From JABDQZ01 sp963801985 (lineage in GTDB: Bacteria > Pseudomonadota > Gammaproteobacteria > Chromatiales > Chromatiaceae): 64,000 bases of DNA. Under the pieces are notes generated by a model, which was not told the DNA's origin, made no database searches, and worked only from the letters and a program-made list of their open reading frames with translations. Positions within the stretch are counted from its first letter, which is position 1, and each line of letters begins with the position of its first letter. Of the stretch, positions 1-9,186 are shown piece after piece. Location of the stretch: contig CAWDGV010000003.1 of NCBI GenBank assembly GCA_963801985.1, forward strand, positions 1 through 64,000, in the 5' to 3' direction. Position numbers and translations under genes: made by a program.

Positions 1-881
1 TGGGCGAGAAGATCAATAGCTGGCAACAGTCCCACCAGGGCAAAACCACGCTGACCGTGACATTAAGCGGCCAGGAGTATGATGCGCCTCAGCGGCAAAT
101 CAAAGTGACATTAACGCCATTGGGAAGCCAGAAAAAAGAAGGTATGCTGGTATTTCTTGAAGACCTGTCGGAAGTCTCGCACCAGGCCCAGCAACTCAAG
201 CTGGCTTCAATTGGCCGCCTGACCGCCAGTATAGCCCATGAAATCCGGAATCCTTTGGGCGCCATCAGCCATGCCGGACAGTTACTTTCTGAATCCAACA
301 CCATCAGCGCGGATGACGAACGGCTGACTGAAATCATTACCAATAATTCAGCACGCATGAACCTGATCATCGAAAACGTCCTGAAATTATCACGCCGCGA
401 CAGTGCCAGGCCTGCCAGGGTTGAAATCAAACCCTGGCTGAGTGATTTCCGCACCAAAATTCTGCAGTCATCAAAACTGCAGCCGGACCAGCTTATGCTG
501 GAGGTAACTCCTGACAGCCTGGAAGGCTATTTTGATCCAGACCAGATAGACCAGGCTTTAACCATATTGACCCATAATGCCATTTCACATTTTGATCGCG
601 ACCTGGAGCAACTTAAAATCAATTTCAGGTTTACCCGGCAGGATGATGCCATGTTACTCGAATGCATCGACAACGGCCCCGGTATCACTGACAATGAAGC
701 CCGCCAGGTTTTTGAACCTTTTTTTACCACCCGCCATTCGGGTACCGGATTGGGCCTGTATATCGCCAGGGAACTGGTAGAATCAAACAAGGCACAAATT
801 TCCTACACCCCCGTGCAACCCAATGGCAGTGACTTTAAAATATTCTTTGCCAATCAACATTCAAAGGAAACAGCAGCATGA
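1..881 (+). CDS. pilS: PilS, sensor histidine kinase of the type IV pilus two-component system (5' end outside window)
   Basis: The reading frame is already open at base 3, so only the C-terminal part of the kinase (about 290 residues) is visible. It shows a HisKA domain with the phospho-acceptor H-box SIAHEIRNPL, then a HATPase domain with an N-box (LTHNAISHF), the G1 box DNGPGI, and FEPFFTT followed by GTGLGLYIAREL. The membrane and PAS parts expected in PilS lie upstream of the window. Its stop overlaps the pilR start in an ATGA, the usual arrangement for a cognate pair. Family knowledge says PilS phosphorylates PilR to control pilin transcription. The assignment rests on the pairing with pilR and on the pilin genes immediately downstream. 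Confidence 0.9.
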   Translation, partial: GEKINSWQQSHQGKTTLTVTLSGQEYDAPQRQIKVTLTPLGSQKKEGMLVFLEDLSEVSHQAQQLKLASIGRLTASIAHEIRNPLGAISHAGQLLSESNTISADDERLTEIITNNSARMNLIIENVLKLSRRDSARPARVEIKPWLSDFRTKILQSSKLQPDQLMLEVTPDSLEGYFDPDQIDQALTILTHNAISHFDRDLEQLKINFRFTRQDDAMLLECIDNGPGITDNEARQVFEPFFTTRHSGTGLGLYIARELVESNKAQISYTPVQPNGSDFKIFFANQHSKETAA

Positions 882-2233
882 GCCAGATTGATTGCCTCAT
901 TGTCGATGATGAGCCTGATATCCGGGAACTACTGGAAATCACTTTATCCCGCATGGGCATGTCGACCCGGTCTGCAGGTGATTTACAGCAAGCCAGGAGC
1001 CTGCTGGAGGAAATGGACTTCAAGATTTGCCTCACCGACATGCGCCTGCCAGATGGGGATGGCATCGAACTGGTAAAATATATCAACAGGCATCAGCCAC
1101 AATTACCTGTTGCCGTCATAACCGCACATGGCAACATGGAATCAGCAGTGGAGGCCCTGAAAGCCGGCGCCTTTGATTTTGTTTCCAAGCCGGTCGACCT
1201 GCAGGTGTTACGCAGCCTGGTGGAAACAGCATTAAAACTGCCAGAACCCCGCGTCGACGACAGGCCATTAAAATGTGAGTACGGTAGCAGTCAGCAATTG
1301 CTCGGCTCCTCACAGGCCATAGATGCCATTCGCGCCATGACCAAGAAACTGGCACGCAACCAGGCCCCTGTACATATTTCAGGCGAATCCGGCACGGGAA
1401 AGGAGCTGGCAGCACGCATGATTCATTGCCAGGGCCCCAGGGCCGATAAAGCGTTTATTGCGATCAACTGTGGCGCAGTACCGCAGGAACTGATGGAAAG
1501 CGAGTTTTTCGGCCATATCAAGGGCAGCTTTACCGGCGCCATTTCCGACAAAAAAGGCTTGTTTCAGGCGGCTGACAAGGGCACTTTGTTTCTGGACGAG
1601 GTGGCTGACCTGCCTTTAAGCATGCAGGTCAAGCTGCTCAGGGCAATCCAGGAAAAGTCCATTCGCCCGGTAGGAGGGACATCTGAAGTACCGATCGACG
1701 TACGTATTGTCAGCGCCACCCATAAAGACCTGCACCAACTGGTTGAGGAGGGGCTTTTCCGCCAGGACCTGTTTTACCGGATCAACGTGATTGAGCTCAA
1801 TCTGCCTTCCCTGCGTCATCATATGGAAGATCTGCCGGCCCTGATTGATTACTTCCTGGCACGCATATCTGAAGAAAGCCAGGTTGCAAAACCCAAAATC
1901 GAAAAACAGGCGCTGCAACAGCTACTCGAATATGACTATCCGGGCAATGTCAGGGAACTGGAGAATATCCTGGAAGGCGCGATGGCATTGCATGAGAACG
2001 ATCTCATTATCCAGAAAGATCTGAAGCTGAACCGGAAGAGACAAAAAAGCAACCCGACTGAATTATCCGGAGAAAGTCTGGAAAGCCAGCTCGGCAGCAT
2101 AGAAAAAGGCATTATCGAGCAGGCCCTGGCCAGCAACCAGTGGAATCGCACAACGACAGCCGAGCAACTCGGTATCAGCCTGCGCCAGCTGCGCTACAAA
2201 ATGGAAAAACTCGGTCTTGATCAGGCTGAATAA
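878..2233 (+). CDS. pilR: PilR, sigma-54-dependent response regulator
   Basis: The 451-residue protein has the NtrC-class layout. The receiver domain (about 1-120) has acidic residues D10/D11 and phospho-acceptor D54. A sigma-54 AAA+ domain (about 140-375) carries Walker A GESGTGKE near 169-176 and the sigma-54 contact loop GSFTGA near 216-221. A Fis-type helix-turn-helix occupies the last 45 residues. It is translationally coupled to pilS by a 4-base overlap. PilR activates the pilin promoter, and a sigma-54 promoter with good spacing lies about 180 bases downstream of this gene, before pilA. No frameshift is seen, unlike in the pilus genes that follow. Confidence 0.95.
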   Translation: MSQIDCLIVDDEPDIRELLEITLSRMGMSTRSAGDLQQARSLLEEMDFKICLTDMRLPDGDGIELVKYINRHQPQLPVAVITAHGNMESAVEALKAGAFDFVSKPVDLQVLRSLVETALKLPEPRVDDRPLKCEYGSSQQLLGSSQAIDAIRAMTKKLARNQAPVHISGESGTGKELAARMIHCQGPRADKAFIAINCGAVPQELMESEFFGHIKGSFTGAISDKKGLFQAADKGTLFLDEVADLPLSMQVKLLRAIQEKSIRPVGGTSEVPIDVRIVSATHKDLHQLVEEGLFRQDLFYRINVIELNLPSLRHHMEDLPALIDYFLARISEESQVAKPKIEKQALQQLLEYDYPGNVRELENILEGAMALHENDLIIQKDLKLNRKRQKSNPTELSGESLESQLGSIEKGIIEQALASNQWNRTTTAEQLGISLRQLRYKMEKLGLDQAE

Positions 2234-2547
2234 AATACCGGCCATACGCTTTATGTGACAAATTTTGTCAAAAAGTGACAATAACCACGCCAGGTTTGCC
2301 AGAAAGAGATTTTGCAAAAACAGCAACACCGGCAAAGCTTGAAATAATTATTCCTAATAATTTCAATGATTTATAATATTTTTATTATTATTTTTCTCGA
2401 ATAATTGCTTTTGGCACATTCCCTGCTAGCCTAGATACTGGAATTGGACAGGCATGATTTGAAACTGGACTTCAAAATCGAATCAAGCTTCCAAATCATG
2501 CTTTCACTAACCTTGTTTAATTTGAAAATTTTTAAAGGAACTACATT
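2234..2547 (+). promoter_or_regulatory. Control region between pilR and pilA
   Basis: This 314-base gap has no gene. It holds a perfect 7-base dyad TGACAAA-t-TTTGTCA at 2256-2270, followed by another TGACA at 2276-2280. Both carry the TGTC core described for PilR sites, as I recall it. A second dyad, TTGAAAT/ATTTCAA, lies at 2339-2366. Then comes a very AT-rich stretch to about 2405 and the sigma-54 promoter at 2412-2427. Dyads 50-160 bases upstream of a sigma-54 promoter fit enhancer binding by PilR. That binding is inference. Confidence 0.6.
2412..2427 (+). promoter_or_regulatory. Sigma-54 (RpoN) promoter for pilA
   Basis: TGGCAC-ATTCC-CTGCT matches the -24/-12 consensus. GG (2413-2414) and GC (2425-2426) are separated by exactly 10 bases, as RpoN requires. 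Transcription would start near 2438, giving a leader of about 110 bases before the pilin ATG. The adjacent sigma-54 activator gene pilR supports it. Confidence 0.85.
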
Positions 2548-3003
2548 ATGAAAAAAGTACAAGCTGGTTTTACCCTGATCGAACTGATGATCGTTGTTGC
2601 GATTATCGCTATCCTGGCTGCAATCGCAATTCCGGCCTATAACTCGTACATCTCTGAAGCACATATGTCTAAAGTGACCAGCCACTATGATGAAGCTTAT
2701 CCGTGTCGTTAAAGCTGAAGTTGGCCAAACGCCAATCGCAGAGCTGCGCGTGGTGCAAGATACCCACCGTAACACGTGACGCATGCTTGGTTGGAATATC
2801 GTTAACCCAGGGTAAAGCTACTGCCCCTTCGGGTGGTGCTTATGCATTATGCCGCTACTGCAGATGCAGCACGATGGTGTTGTTGGTACTATCAGTGGCT
2901 GGCATAACTGCTGGCTCTGAAACATTACGGTACGTATCCAAATGCTTTCAGTGAACAAACAACAGATACAATCACTATCAATGCTATTGCAAATGTAAGT
3001 TGA
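2548..3003 (+). CDS. pilA: Type IV major pilin PilA (frameshifted in this sequence)
   Basis: The start reads MKKVQAGFTLIELMIVVAII. This is a very short leader ending in Gly, then Phe +1 and Glu +5, followed by the hydrophobic N-terminal helix of type IV pilins. The frame breaks near 2695, after HYDEA. One base later the reading continues as IRVVKAEVGQTPIAELR. Further indels occur between 2760 and 2990. The end is inferred from the in-frame NAIANVS and TGA at 3001-3003, giving about 151 residues, normal for PilA. The leader peptide would be cleaved and the new N-terminus methylated by PilD. Strong sigma-54 control is expected from the promoter upstream. I take the breaks as sequence errors, but a true pseudogene cannot be excluded from this window alone. 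Confidence 0.8.
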
Positions 3004-3010
3004 CTAACTA

Positions 3011-3037
3011 CCACCTCAATGCATTAATTGAGAGTGG
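3011..3037 (+). terminator. Hairpin after pilA
   Basis: CCACCTCAAT (3011-3020) pairs with ATTGAGAGTGG (3027-3037) around a 6-base loop, with one bulged base. It lies 8 bases after the pilin stop. There is no clear T-run, so it may act as an mRNA-stabilising or partly terminating hairpin between the abundant pilin message and the next gene. Confidence 0.5.
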
Positions 3038-3093
3038 CTATTTCAGTCATACTGATTAACTAACACATCTCATAAACAGATAAATCCATGATC

Positions 3094-3524
3094 ATGAAAC
3101 CAAATACATAAAATTCGGCTTTACACTCGTAGAACTAATGATTACTGTTGCCATATTGAGCGTAATTGTCGCCATTGCCATACCTGCTTACAATGGCTAC
3201 ATCACTGAAGCAAGATTGAGTACCGCGCGTAGCAACATGGATAGCTTAAGGCTTTTCCTGGAAGATCATCGCCTGGATAACGGCACTTATGTCGGTGATA
3301 GTGGAGCTAGCAACACCCTCATTAGCCCAGATATAAAAACGATTTCATGGCTGGGACTCCCGATGGTGAAAACAATGCCTACACATACACATTATCTCTA
3401 TCTGCAGACACCTATAGTATTGCCGTTCAAACTGATGATACCTGGGTTCGCTGTGAGGATCGTATGTCAAAATGCTGCGACTCGACCCAGTCGGAACAAC
3501 CAATGCCAAACCGCGTGCCCCTAA
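3094..3524 (+). CDS. Second type IV pilin-like protein (frameshifted)
   Basis: A second class III prepilin N-terminus is visible: FGFTLVELMITVAILSVIVA, followed by IPAYNGYITEARLSTARSNM. It has Gly -1, Phe +1 and Glu +5. The likely ATG is at 3094 (or 3088) and one base is missing before the pilin helix starts at 3114. A second frame change near 3350 leads into AGTPDGENNAYTYTLSLSADTYSIAVQTDDTWVRC. A cysteine-rich C-terminus follows (VRCEDRMSKCCD), so a disulphide loop is likely. The exact end is uncertain: the TAA at 3522-3524 gives a tail ending in CP. It could be a minor pilin (PilE-like) or a second structural pilin. Pairs of pilin genes before pilB are common. Confidence 0.65.
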
Positions 3525-3654
3525 CTGTAAAGAACATTTTATTTTTTTCAATCTTTAAAGTTTCATCTGTAGTTATTGATTTTCATAGTTTTCTCATCTA
3601 CTGTCATTGTTGAATATCTGTTTCGCGAACATCAATAAGGACGAATTTCAGATA

Positions 3655-5376
3655 ATGGCAACAATCAAGCCTAAATTTAATCTCGGTGGACTTGCAAGGC
3701 GCTTAATTCAAGCGATAAACTACTCACGGAAGAGCAGGCTAACGAACATTTTGAAAAAGCACTGAAAGAAAAAGTGCCTTATGTCTCGTTTCTGGTTGAG
3801 AAGAAAATCTTAAAAGCAAGCGAGATTGCCGCTTCAGCCTCACACGAATTTGGCGTACCGCTGTTCGACCTCGAATCCATCGACCTGGAAGTATTACCTA
3901 CCAGCCTGGTTGAAGAAAAACTGATTCGCAAACACCATGCGATGCCTTTGTACAAACGCGGCAATCGTCTGTTTCTGGGTGTTTCTGATCCGACCAATCA
4001 CCAGGGCCTGGATGAAATCAAGTTCCATACCGGCCTGACAACAGAAGCCGTCCTGGTTGAAGAAGACAAGCTGACCCAGACGATTGAACAGGCGCTGGAC
4101 AGCAAATGACAATGTCATGTCCGACCTGCTGGATACCGACCTGGACAACCTGCAGATTGAAGGTGATGAAGAACCATCAGCCGACGAACCGGTTAGTGGC
4201 GCTCGATGATGCACCCGTCGTGCGCTTCGTCAACAAGGTCCTGCTTGATGCCATCAACAGCGGCGTTTCGGATATTCACTTCGAGCCCTATGAAAAGACT
4301 TACCGTATTCGCTACCGTTCTGATGGCATGCTGCATGAAATAGCATCACCACCTGCCTCCATGGCGATGCGCCTGTTCTGCCCGCCTCAAGGTGATGTCA
4401 AGACTGGATATTGCTGAAAGACGCGTACCCCAGGATGGGCGCATGAAGATGGTGCTTTCCAAGAACCGCGCCATCGATTTTCGTGTCAACACCTGCCCCA
4501 CTTTGTATGGTGAGAAAATTGTATTGCGTATCCTTGACCCCACCAATGCCCAGGTGGGTATCGAGGCACTGGGCTTTGATAAAGCACAGCAGAGATGTAT
4601 TTGAAGCGGCCATCAAAAAGCCCTACGGCATGATCCTGGTAACCGGACCAACCGGTAGTGGTAAGACGGTATCGTTATACACCGGCACTGAACATGCTCA
4701 ACGAGCCGCATATCAATATTTCTACTGCTGAAGACCCCGTTGAAATCCAGGTCTCCGGCATTAACCAGGTCAACGTTAATCCCAAAACAGGACTGACCTT
4801 CGCCGAAGCTTTACGCGCCTTCCTGCGCCAGGACCCGGACATCGTCATGGTCGGTGAGATTCGTGACCTTGAAACCGCTGAAATTGCTGTCAAGGCCGCC
4901 CAGACCGGTCACCTGGTTTTATCCACCCTGCATACCAACGATGCGCCACAAACATTGATCCAGACTGGCCAATATGGGCGTACCACCCTTCAACATTGCT
5001 TCCAGCTGTCAACCTGATCATGGCCCAGCGCCTGGCACGAAGACTTTGCGAGCACTGCAAAACACCCGCAGATGTTCCCAGGGAAGCTTTACTCGAGGAA
5101 GGTTTCACCGAAGAAGATCTGAAAGAAAAATTCACCATATATAAACCCGTAGGATGTGACCTGTGCACTCGCGGCTACAAGGGCCGTGTTGGTATATTCC
5201 AGGTAATGCCAGTCTCCGATGAAATGGGAAGAGTCATTATGGAAGAAGGGGATGCCATGCAGTTGGCCGATATTGCCAAGAAAGAAGGCGTCAGCGACTT
5301 GAGACAGTCCGGGCTTGGCAAGGTAAAAGCGGGTATTACCAGCCTCGAAGAATTAAACAGGGTAACCAAGGAATAA
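3655..5376 (+). CDS. pilB: PilB, type IV pilus extension ATPase (multiple frameshifts)
   Basis: Joined across frames, the region encodes about 573 residues, the usual PilB length. Visible parts in order are an N-terminal MshEN-type domain (KILKASEIAASASHEFGVPLFDLESIDL), the N2 domain (DDAPVVRFVNKVLLDAI, SDIHFEPYEK), Walker A GPTGSGKT, Walker B and Asp box (DIVMVGEIRDLETAEIA), and the His box STLHTNDAPQTL. Two CxxC pairs (CEHC and CDLC) form the zinc site typical of GspE/PilB ATPases. Reading-frame changes occur near 3714, 4110, 4195, 4370, 4595, 4676 and twice near 4950-4990. All motifs survive, so errors are likelier than decay. PilB powers pilus assembly with PilC at the inner membrane. The stop lies 3 bases before pilC. 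Confidence 0.85.
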
Positions 5377-5379
5377 TCC

Positions 5380-6627
5380 ATGGCAACGACACAAGCCGCA
5401 AAAAAAACAGAAAAAGTATTAACTTTCAGCTGGGAAGGCACAGACAGCAAGGGCAATAAAGTCAAAGGGTGAATCCAATGCCCCCAATATCACCCTTGTG
5501 CGCGCAGAGTTGCGACGCCAGGGCATCAATCCGAGCAAGGTAAAACAAAAATCCAGCTGCTTTTCAAACGCAAAAAGAAAATCACTCCGAAAGACATTGC
5601 CATTTTCTCCCGTCAGCTGGCGACCATGATGAGTTCCGGCGTACCACTGGTACAGGCTTTTGATATTGTCGGACGCGGCCATGAAAACCCCTCCATGCAG
5701 GAAATGTTGCTTAGCATTAAAGCCGATATTGAAGGTGGTACAGCGCTGGCACCGGCCCTGGGCAAGCATCCCTTATATTTCGATGATCTCTTCTGCAACC
5801 TGGTAGAAGCCGGTGAACAGGCCGGTGTTCTTGAAGAGTTGCTGGACAAGATTGCCACCTACAAGGAAAAAACCGAGTCACTCAAGGCCAAGATCAAGAA
5901 AGCCTTAACCTACCCGATTGCAGTGATTGTCGTGGCCATTGTCGTGACCGCCATCATCATGATTTTCGTTATCCCGCAGTTTGAAGAACTCTTTTTGCAG
6001 GCTTTGGCGCAGAACTTCCGGCATTTACCCAGATGGTTGTGAAGATGTCCAAGTTTGTTGCGAGCTGGTGGTGGTTAATGCTTGGCGTTACCGTCGGGCG
6101 CAGTTGGCTTTTTTGGGGCCGCTTACAAGCGCTCCCGGAAAATGCGGGAAAACATGGACCGGCTATTACTAAAGATCCCCGTGATTGGTGCAATTATGCA
6201 TAAAGCGGCAATCGCGCGTTTTTCCAGAACCCTGGCGACCATGTTTGCCGCCGGTGTACCACTGGTTGAAGCCCTGGAGTCTGTATCCGGCGCAACCGGT
6301 AACATTGTTTATGGTAATGCCGTATTACAGATGAAAGAAGATGTTTCGACCGGCCAATCTTTGCAGTTATCCATGAAACAGAAAGACCTGTTTCCGCATA
6401 TGGTGGTACAAATGGTGGCCATTGGTGAAGAGGCTGGCTCACTGGATAAGATGCTATCCAAAGTTGCCGACTTCTACGAGGAAGAAGTTGATAACGCAGT
6501 TGATAACCTCAGCAGCCTGATGGAACCCATGATTATGTCTTTCCTCGGCATTGTCATTGGCGGCCTGGTAATTGCCATGTACCTGCCAATCTTCCAGATG
6601 GGCCAGGCTATTTCGGGCAGCGGCTAA
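5380..6627 (+). CDS. pilC: PilC, type IV pilus inner-membrane platform protein (frameshifted)
   Basis: The frame-corrected gene encodes about 415 residues, standard for PilC. The start MATTQAAKKTEKVLTFSWEG lies 3 bases after pilB. Two T2SSF repeats are visible. The first contains IFSRQLATMMSSGVPLVQAF, the second FSRTLATMFAAGVPLVEAL and a C-terminal membrane stretch (IMSFLGIVIGGLVIAMYLPIF). Frame changes lie near 5468, 5555 and 6000 and between 6050 and 6110. The protein would anchor the PilB ATPase and the pilus base in the inner membrane. Confidence 0.85.
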
Positions 6628-6645
6628 GTACTAAAACAGTTTTTC

Positions 6646-7518
6646 ATGCAAATATTGACGCTCTTTCAGGAGAACACCGGGCTATTCCTGTTTTTTGTGT
6701 TCCTGCTCGGCCTTGCGGTTGGCAGTTTTCTCAACGTTGTTATTTACCGCTTGCCGGTCATTCTGCAACAAGGCTGGAAAGCTGAATGCGCCGAACTGAA
6801 TAACCAGGCGCCCGACACTAACGAAGCACCAGTCTCGCTCTCCAGACCGGCCTCCACCTGCCCGAAGTGTGGCCACAAAATCCGTGCCTGGGAAAATATT
6901 CCAGTCATCAGTTACCTGCTGCTTAAAGGCCGATGCTCATCCTGCAAAACGCCGATTTCTATCAGGTACCCAAGTATAGAGCTGCTTACTGGACTGATGT
7001 CCGTTACTGCTGCCTGGTACTTTGGGGTTAGTCTCGAAACCCTTGGCGCCCTGCTTTTAACCTACGCCCTGATCACTTTAAGCATGATCGATGTTGATCA
7101 CCAGATTTTGCCGGACAACATCACTCTACCTCTACTGTGGCTTGGACTGATATTTAACCTGTTTGGTGTTTACACCGATCTAGACTCAGCAGTCATTGGT
7201 GCAATTGCCGGTTACCTCTCTCTCTGGTCTGTGTTCTGGTTATTCAAACTGTTAACCGGCAAGGAGGGCATGGGTTACGGCGATTTCAAACTACTCGCCC
7301 TGTTTGGCGCCTGGCTCGGATGGCAATACCTGCCTCAAATCATATTGCTGTCTTCCCTTGTCGGAGCTGTCATTGGCATTGCCATGATCGTGATACGCGG
7401 ACGGGACCGGAACATTCCAATACCTTTTGGACCTTACCTGGCTATCGCCGGATGGATTTCACTGTTATACGGTGAGCAGATTAACCAGGCCTACCTGCAG
7501 TTTGCCGGTATTGGCTAA
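6646..7518 (+). CDS. pilD: PilD, prepilin peptidase and N-methyltransferase
   Basis: The 290-residue polytopic protein has the N-terminal DiS_P_DiS domain with two CxxC pairs (CPKC and CSSC) at about 72-103. A peptidase A24 domain follows. The catalytic aspartates are in SMIDVDHQILPD and in the GxGD motif GYGDFKLLALFGAW. About seven membrane segments are apparent. It cleaves the short Gly-ending leaders of pilins such as the two encoded upstream and methylates the exposed Phe. The frame is intact. Its TAA shares one base with the coaE ATG (TAATG), so the two are translationally coupled. Confidence 0.95.
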   Translation: MQILTLFQENTGLFLFFVFLLGLAVGSFLNVVIYRLPVILQQGWKAECAELNNQAPDTNEAPVSLSRPASTCPKCGHKIRAWENIPVISYLLLKGRCSSCKTPISIRYPSIELLTGLMSVTAAWYFGVSLETLGALLLTYALITLSMIDVDHQILPDNITLPLLWLGLIFNLFGVYTDLDSAVIGAIAGYLSLWSVFWLFKLLTGKEGMGYGDFKLLALFGAWLGWQYLPQIILLSSLVGAVIGIAMIVIRGRDRNIPIPFGPYLAIAGWISLLYGEQINQAYLQFAGIG

Positions 7519-8117
7519 TGCTAAGAGTTGCTTTAACCGGCGGCATTGGCAGTGGCAAAAGCGAAGCAAGCCGGATTTTTGCCTCACTTGGCACGCCCGT
7601 CATTGATACTGATGTTATCAGCAGGCAACTGGTGAAGCCCGGTTCAGCTGCCCTGACCGAAATCAGCGAATTGTTCGGCAACGAATTTATCTTAAAAGAT
7701 GGCAACCTGGATCGCCAGAAAATGCGCCAACAGGTTTTCAACGACAAAAAGGCCCGACAGGCTCTGGAAAATATCCTGCATCCCCGCATAAGGCAGGAAG
7801 TCAATCATCAGCTTGCCAGGCTCAACTCCCCTTACGCCATCATCGTTATTCCGCTCCTGCTGGAAACCGGGCAACAATCCATGGCTGACCGGGTTCTGGT
7901 TATTGACTGCCCGGAATCCCGGCAACAGGAAAGAGTCATGCTGCGTGACAATATCGACCAGGCCCTGTTTGAACAAATCCTGTTGAGCCAGGCATCCCGC
8001 CAGGAGCGCCTGAATATTGCCGATGACATCATTTTCAATGATGCTGACCTGGAGCACCTTCAACGCCAGGTTATGGATTTACATCACAAATACCTGTCCC
8101 CTGGTATGGTAAAATAA
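7518..8117 (+). CDS. coaE: Dephospho-CoA kinase
   Basis: The 199-residue protein starts MLRVALTGGIGSGKSEASRIF, with the P-loop GGIGSGKS at residues 8-15. It continues with the CoaE signature DTDVISRQLVKPGSAAL and a lid region ERVMLRDNIDQ. It phosphorylates the 3'-hydroxyl of dephospho-CoA in the last step of coenzyme A synthesis, in the cytoplasm. The start overlaps the pilD stop by one base. The order pilD-coaE-zapD-yacG is widely conserved in gammaproteobacteria. Confidence 0.95.
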   Translation: MLRVALTGGIGSGKSEASRIFASLGTPVIDTDVISRQLVKPGSAALTEISELFGNEFILKDGNLDRQKMRQQVFNDKKARQALENILHPRIRQEVNHQLARLNSPYAIIVIPLLLETGQQSMADRVLVIDCPESRQQERVMLRDNIDQALFEQILLSQASRQERLNIADDIIFNDADLEHLQRQVMDLHHKYLSPGMVK

Positions 8118-8217
8118 GCAGGTAAAATTAATGGGCTGCTAGGGAATTGCCCGTATTAGAAAAAGCTTTTAAAACTGGTACCATACAAAAAAACGCATTG
8201 ACCAGCACTCTACTATT

Positions 8218-8985
8218 GTGTCCGACCTGATTACTTTTGAATATCCGCTACATGAAAGAAGCCGAACCCTGCTTCGACTCTCGCACAGCTTTAAGCAGTT
8301 TGATTACCATCTGATGCTGGACAACATGTGGGAGACGCGCGCTGCAATGACAGCCATGCTCGATATTTCCGCCATGCTGGCCAGGGCAGATATTAAATCC
8401 GATCTGATCAAGGAAATGGAGCGCCAGTCTGTTGCGCTTGGAAAAATGCGACTCAGCCAGGGCGTGGATGCCGAGAGACTGGAAGAAATTCTTTTGCAAC
8501 TCAACACGAATATAGCCAGCATGCATAATGTTGATGGCCAGCTCGGGAAGTTAATCAGGGACAACGAGTTTTTAAAAGCCATCTTACAGCGTGGCAGTCT
8601 ACCTGGTGGCGATAGCGATTTTGACCTGCCCCTGTACTTTTACTGGCTGGAATTGCCGCATGCACAACGCGCAGCACAGTTGCAGGAATGGGTCAGCACC
8701 ATCAAACCGTTAAGACAATCGGTTGACCTTTTGCTCATGCTGGTACGCGGCAGTAATATCGCGCGTGATGAAATTGCGGAAAATGGTTTCTTTCAAAAAA
8801 CCCTGGATGGCAATGTCACTGTACAGCTTATTCGGATTGTTATGAACAAACAGGATCGCTTTTATCCTGAAGTCAGTGGCAGTAAACATCGCTTCAATAT
8901 TCGCTTTATGGAAACAACGCCCCTTGAGCATCCACAACATACCCATGAACATGTCCGATTCAAACTGACAACCTGCGTCATATAA
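8218..8985 (+). CDS. zapD: ZapD, Z-ring-associated cell division protein
   Basis: This 255-residue protein belongs to the ZapD (YacF) family. Landmarks are ITFEYPLHERSRTLLRLSHSFKQF at the start, DLPLYFYWLELPHAQRAAQLQEWV mid-protein, and YPEVSGSKHRFNIRFME near the C-terminus. The start codon is GTG, chosen because it fits the family N-terminus. No clear Shine-Dalgarno precedes it. ZapD crosslinks FtsZ filaments through the FtsZ C-terminal tail, and the ftsZ encoded here keeps that tail (DIPAFLRRQ). A 100-base gap separates it from coaE, so it may have its own promoter. Confidence 0.92.
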   Translation: MSDLITFEYPLHERSRTLLRLSHSFKQFDYHLMLDNMWETRAAMTAMLDISAMLARADIKSDLIKEMERQSVALGKMRLSQGVDAERLEEILLQLNTNIASMHNVDGQLGKLIRDNEFLKAILQRGSLPGGDSDFDLPLYFYWLELPHAQRAAQLQEWVSTIKPLRQSVDLLLMLVRGSNIARDEIAENGFFQKTLDGNVTVQLIRIVMNKQDRFYPEVSGSKHRFNIRFMETTPLEHPQHTHEHVRFKLTTCVI

Positions 8986-8993
8986 ACACCACG

Positions 8994-9185
8994 ATGAAAA
9001 CTGTAGCCTGCCCTAATTGCAAGAAACCCGTCCCCTGGAGTGCCGACTCCAAATGGAAACCCTTTTGCTCTGATCGCTGTCGCCTGGCTGACCTCGGTGA
9101 ATGGATAGACGAAAAACATCGCATCATTGATAGCGAAAACAAGCAGGAATTTCTGACACCCGCTCCAGATGACAACTTGATGTAG
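8994..9185 (+). CDS. yacG: YacG, zinc-binding DNA gyrase inhibitor
   Basis: This 63-residue protein has the four YacG zinc cysteines: CPNC near the start and CSDRC further on. The family signature PFCSDRCRLADLGEWIDE and an acidic tail are also present. It follows zapD by 8 bases, as in the conserved coaE-zapD-yacG string. YacG proteins bind GyrB and block supercoiling, on family knowledge. Its stop lies one base from the end of the convergent gene on the other strand, leaving no room for a separate terminator. Confidence 0.93.
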   Translation: MKTVACPNCKKPVPWSADSKWKPFCSDRCRLADLGEWIDEKHRIIDSENKQEFLTPAPDDNLM

Positions 9186-9186
9186 G

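Noticed and set aside
2548..6627. A genuinely decayed type IV pilus locus
   Set aside because: All catalytic and structural motifs are kept, only indels are seen, and essential genes elsewhere in the window show the same defect. Not fully excluded.
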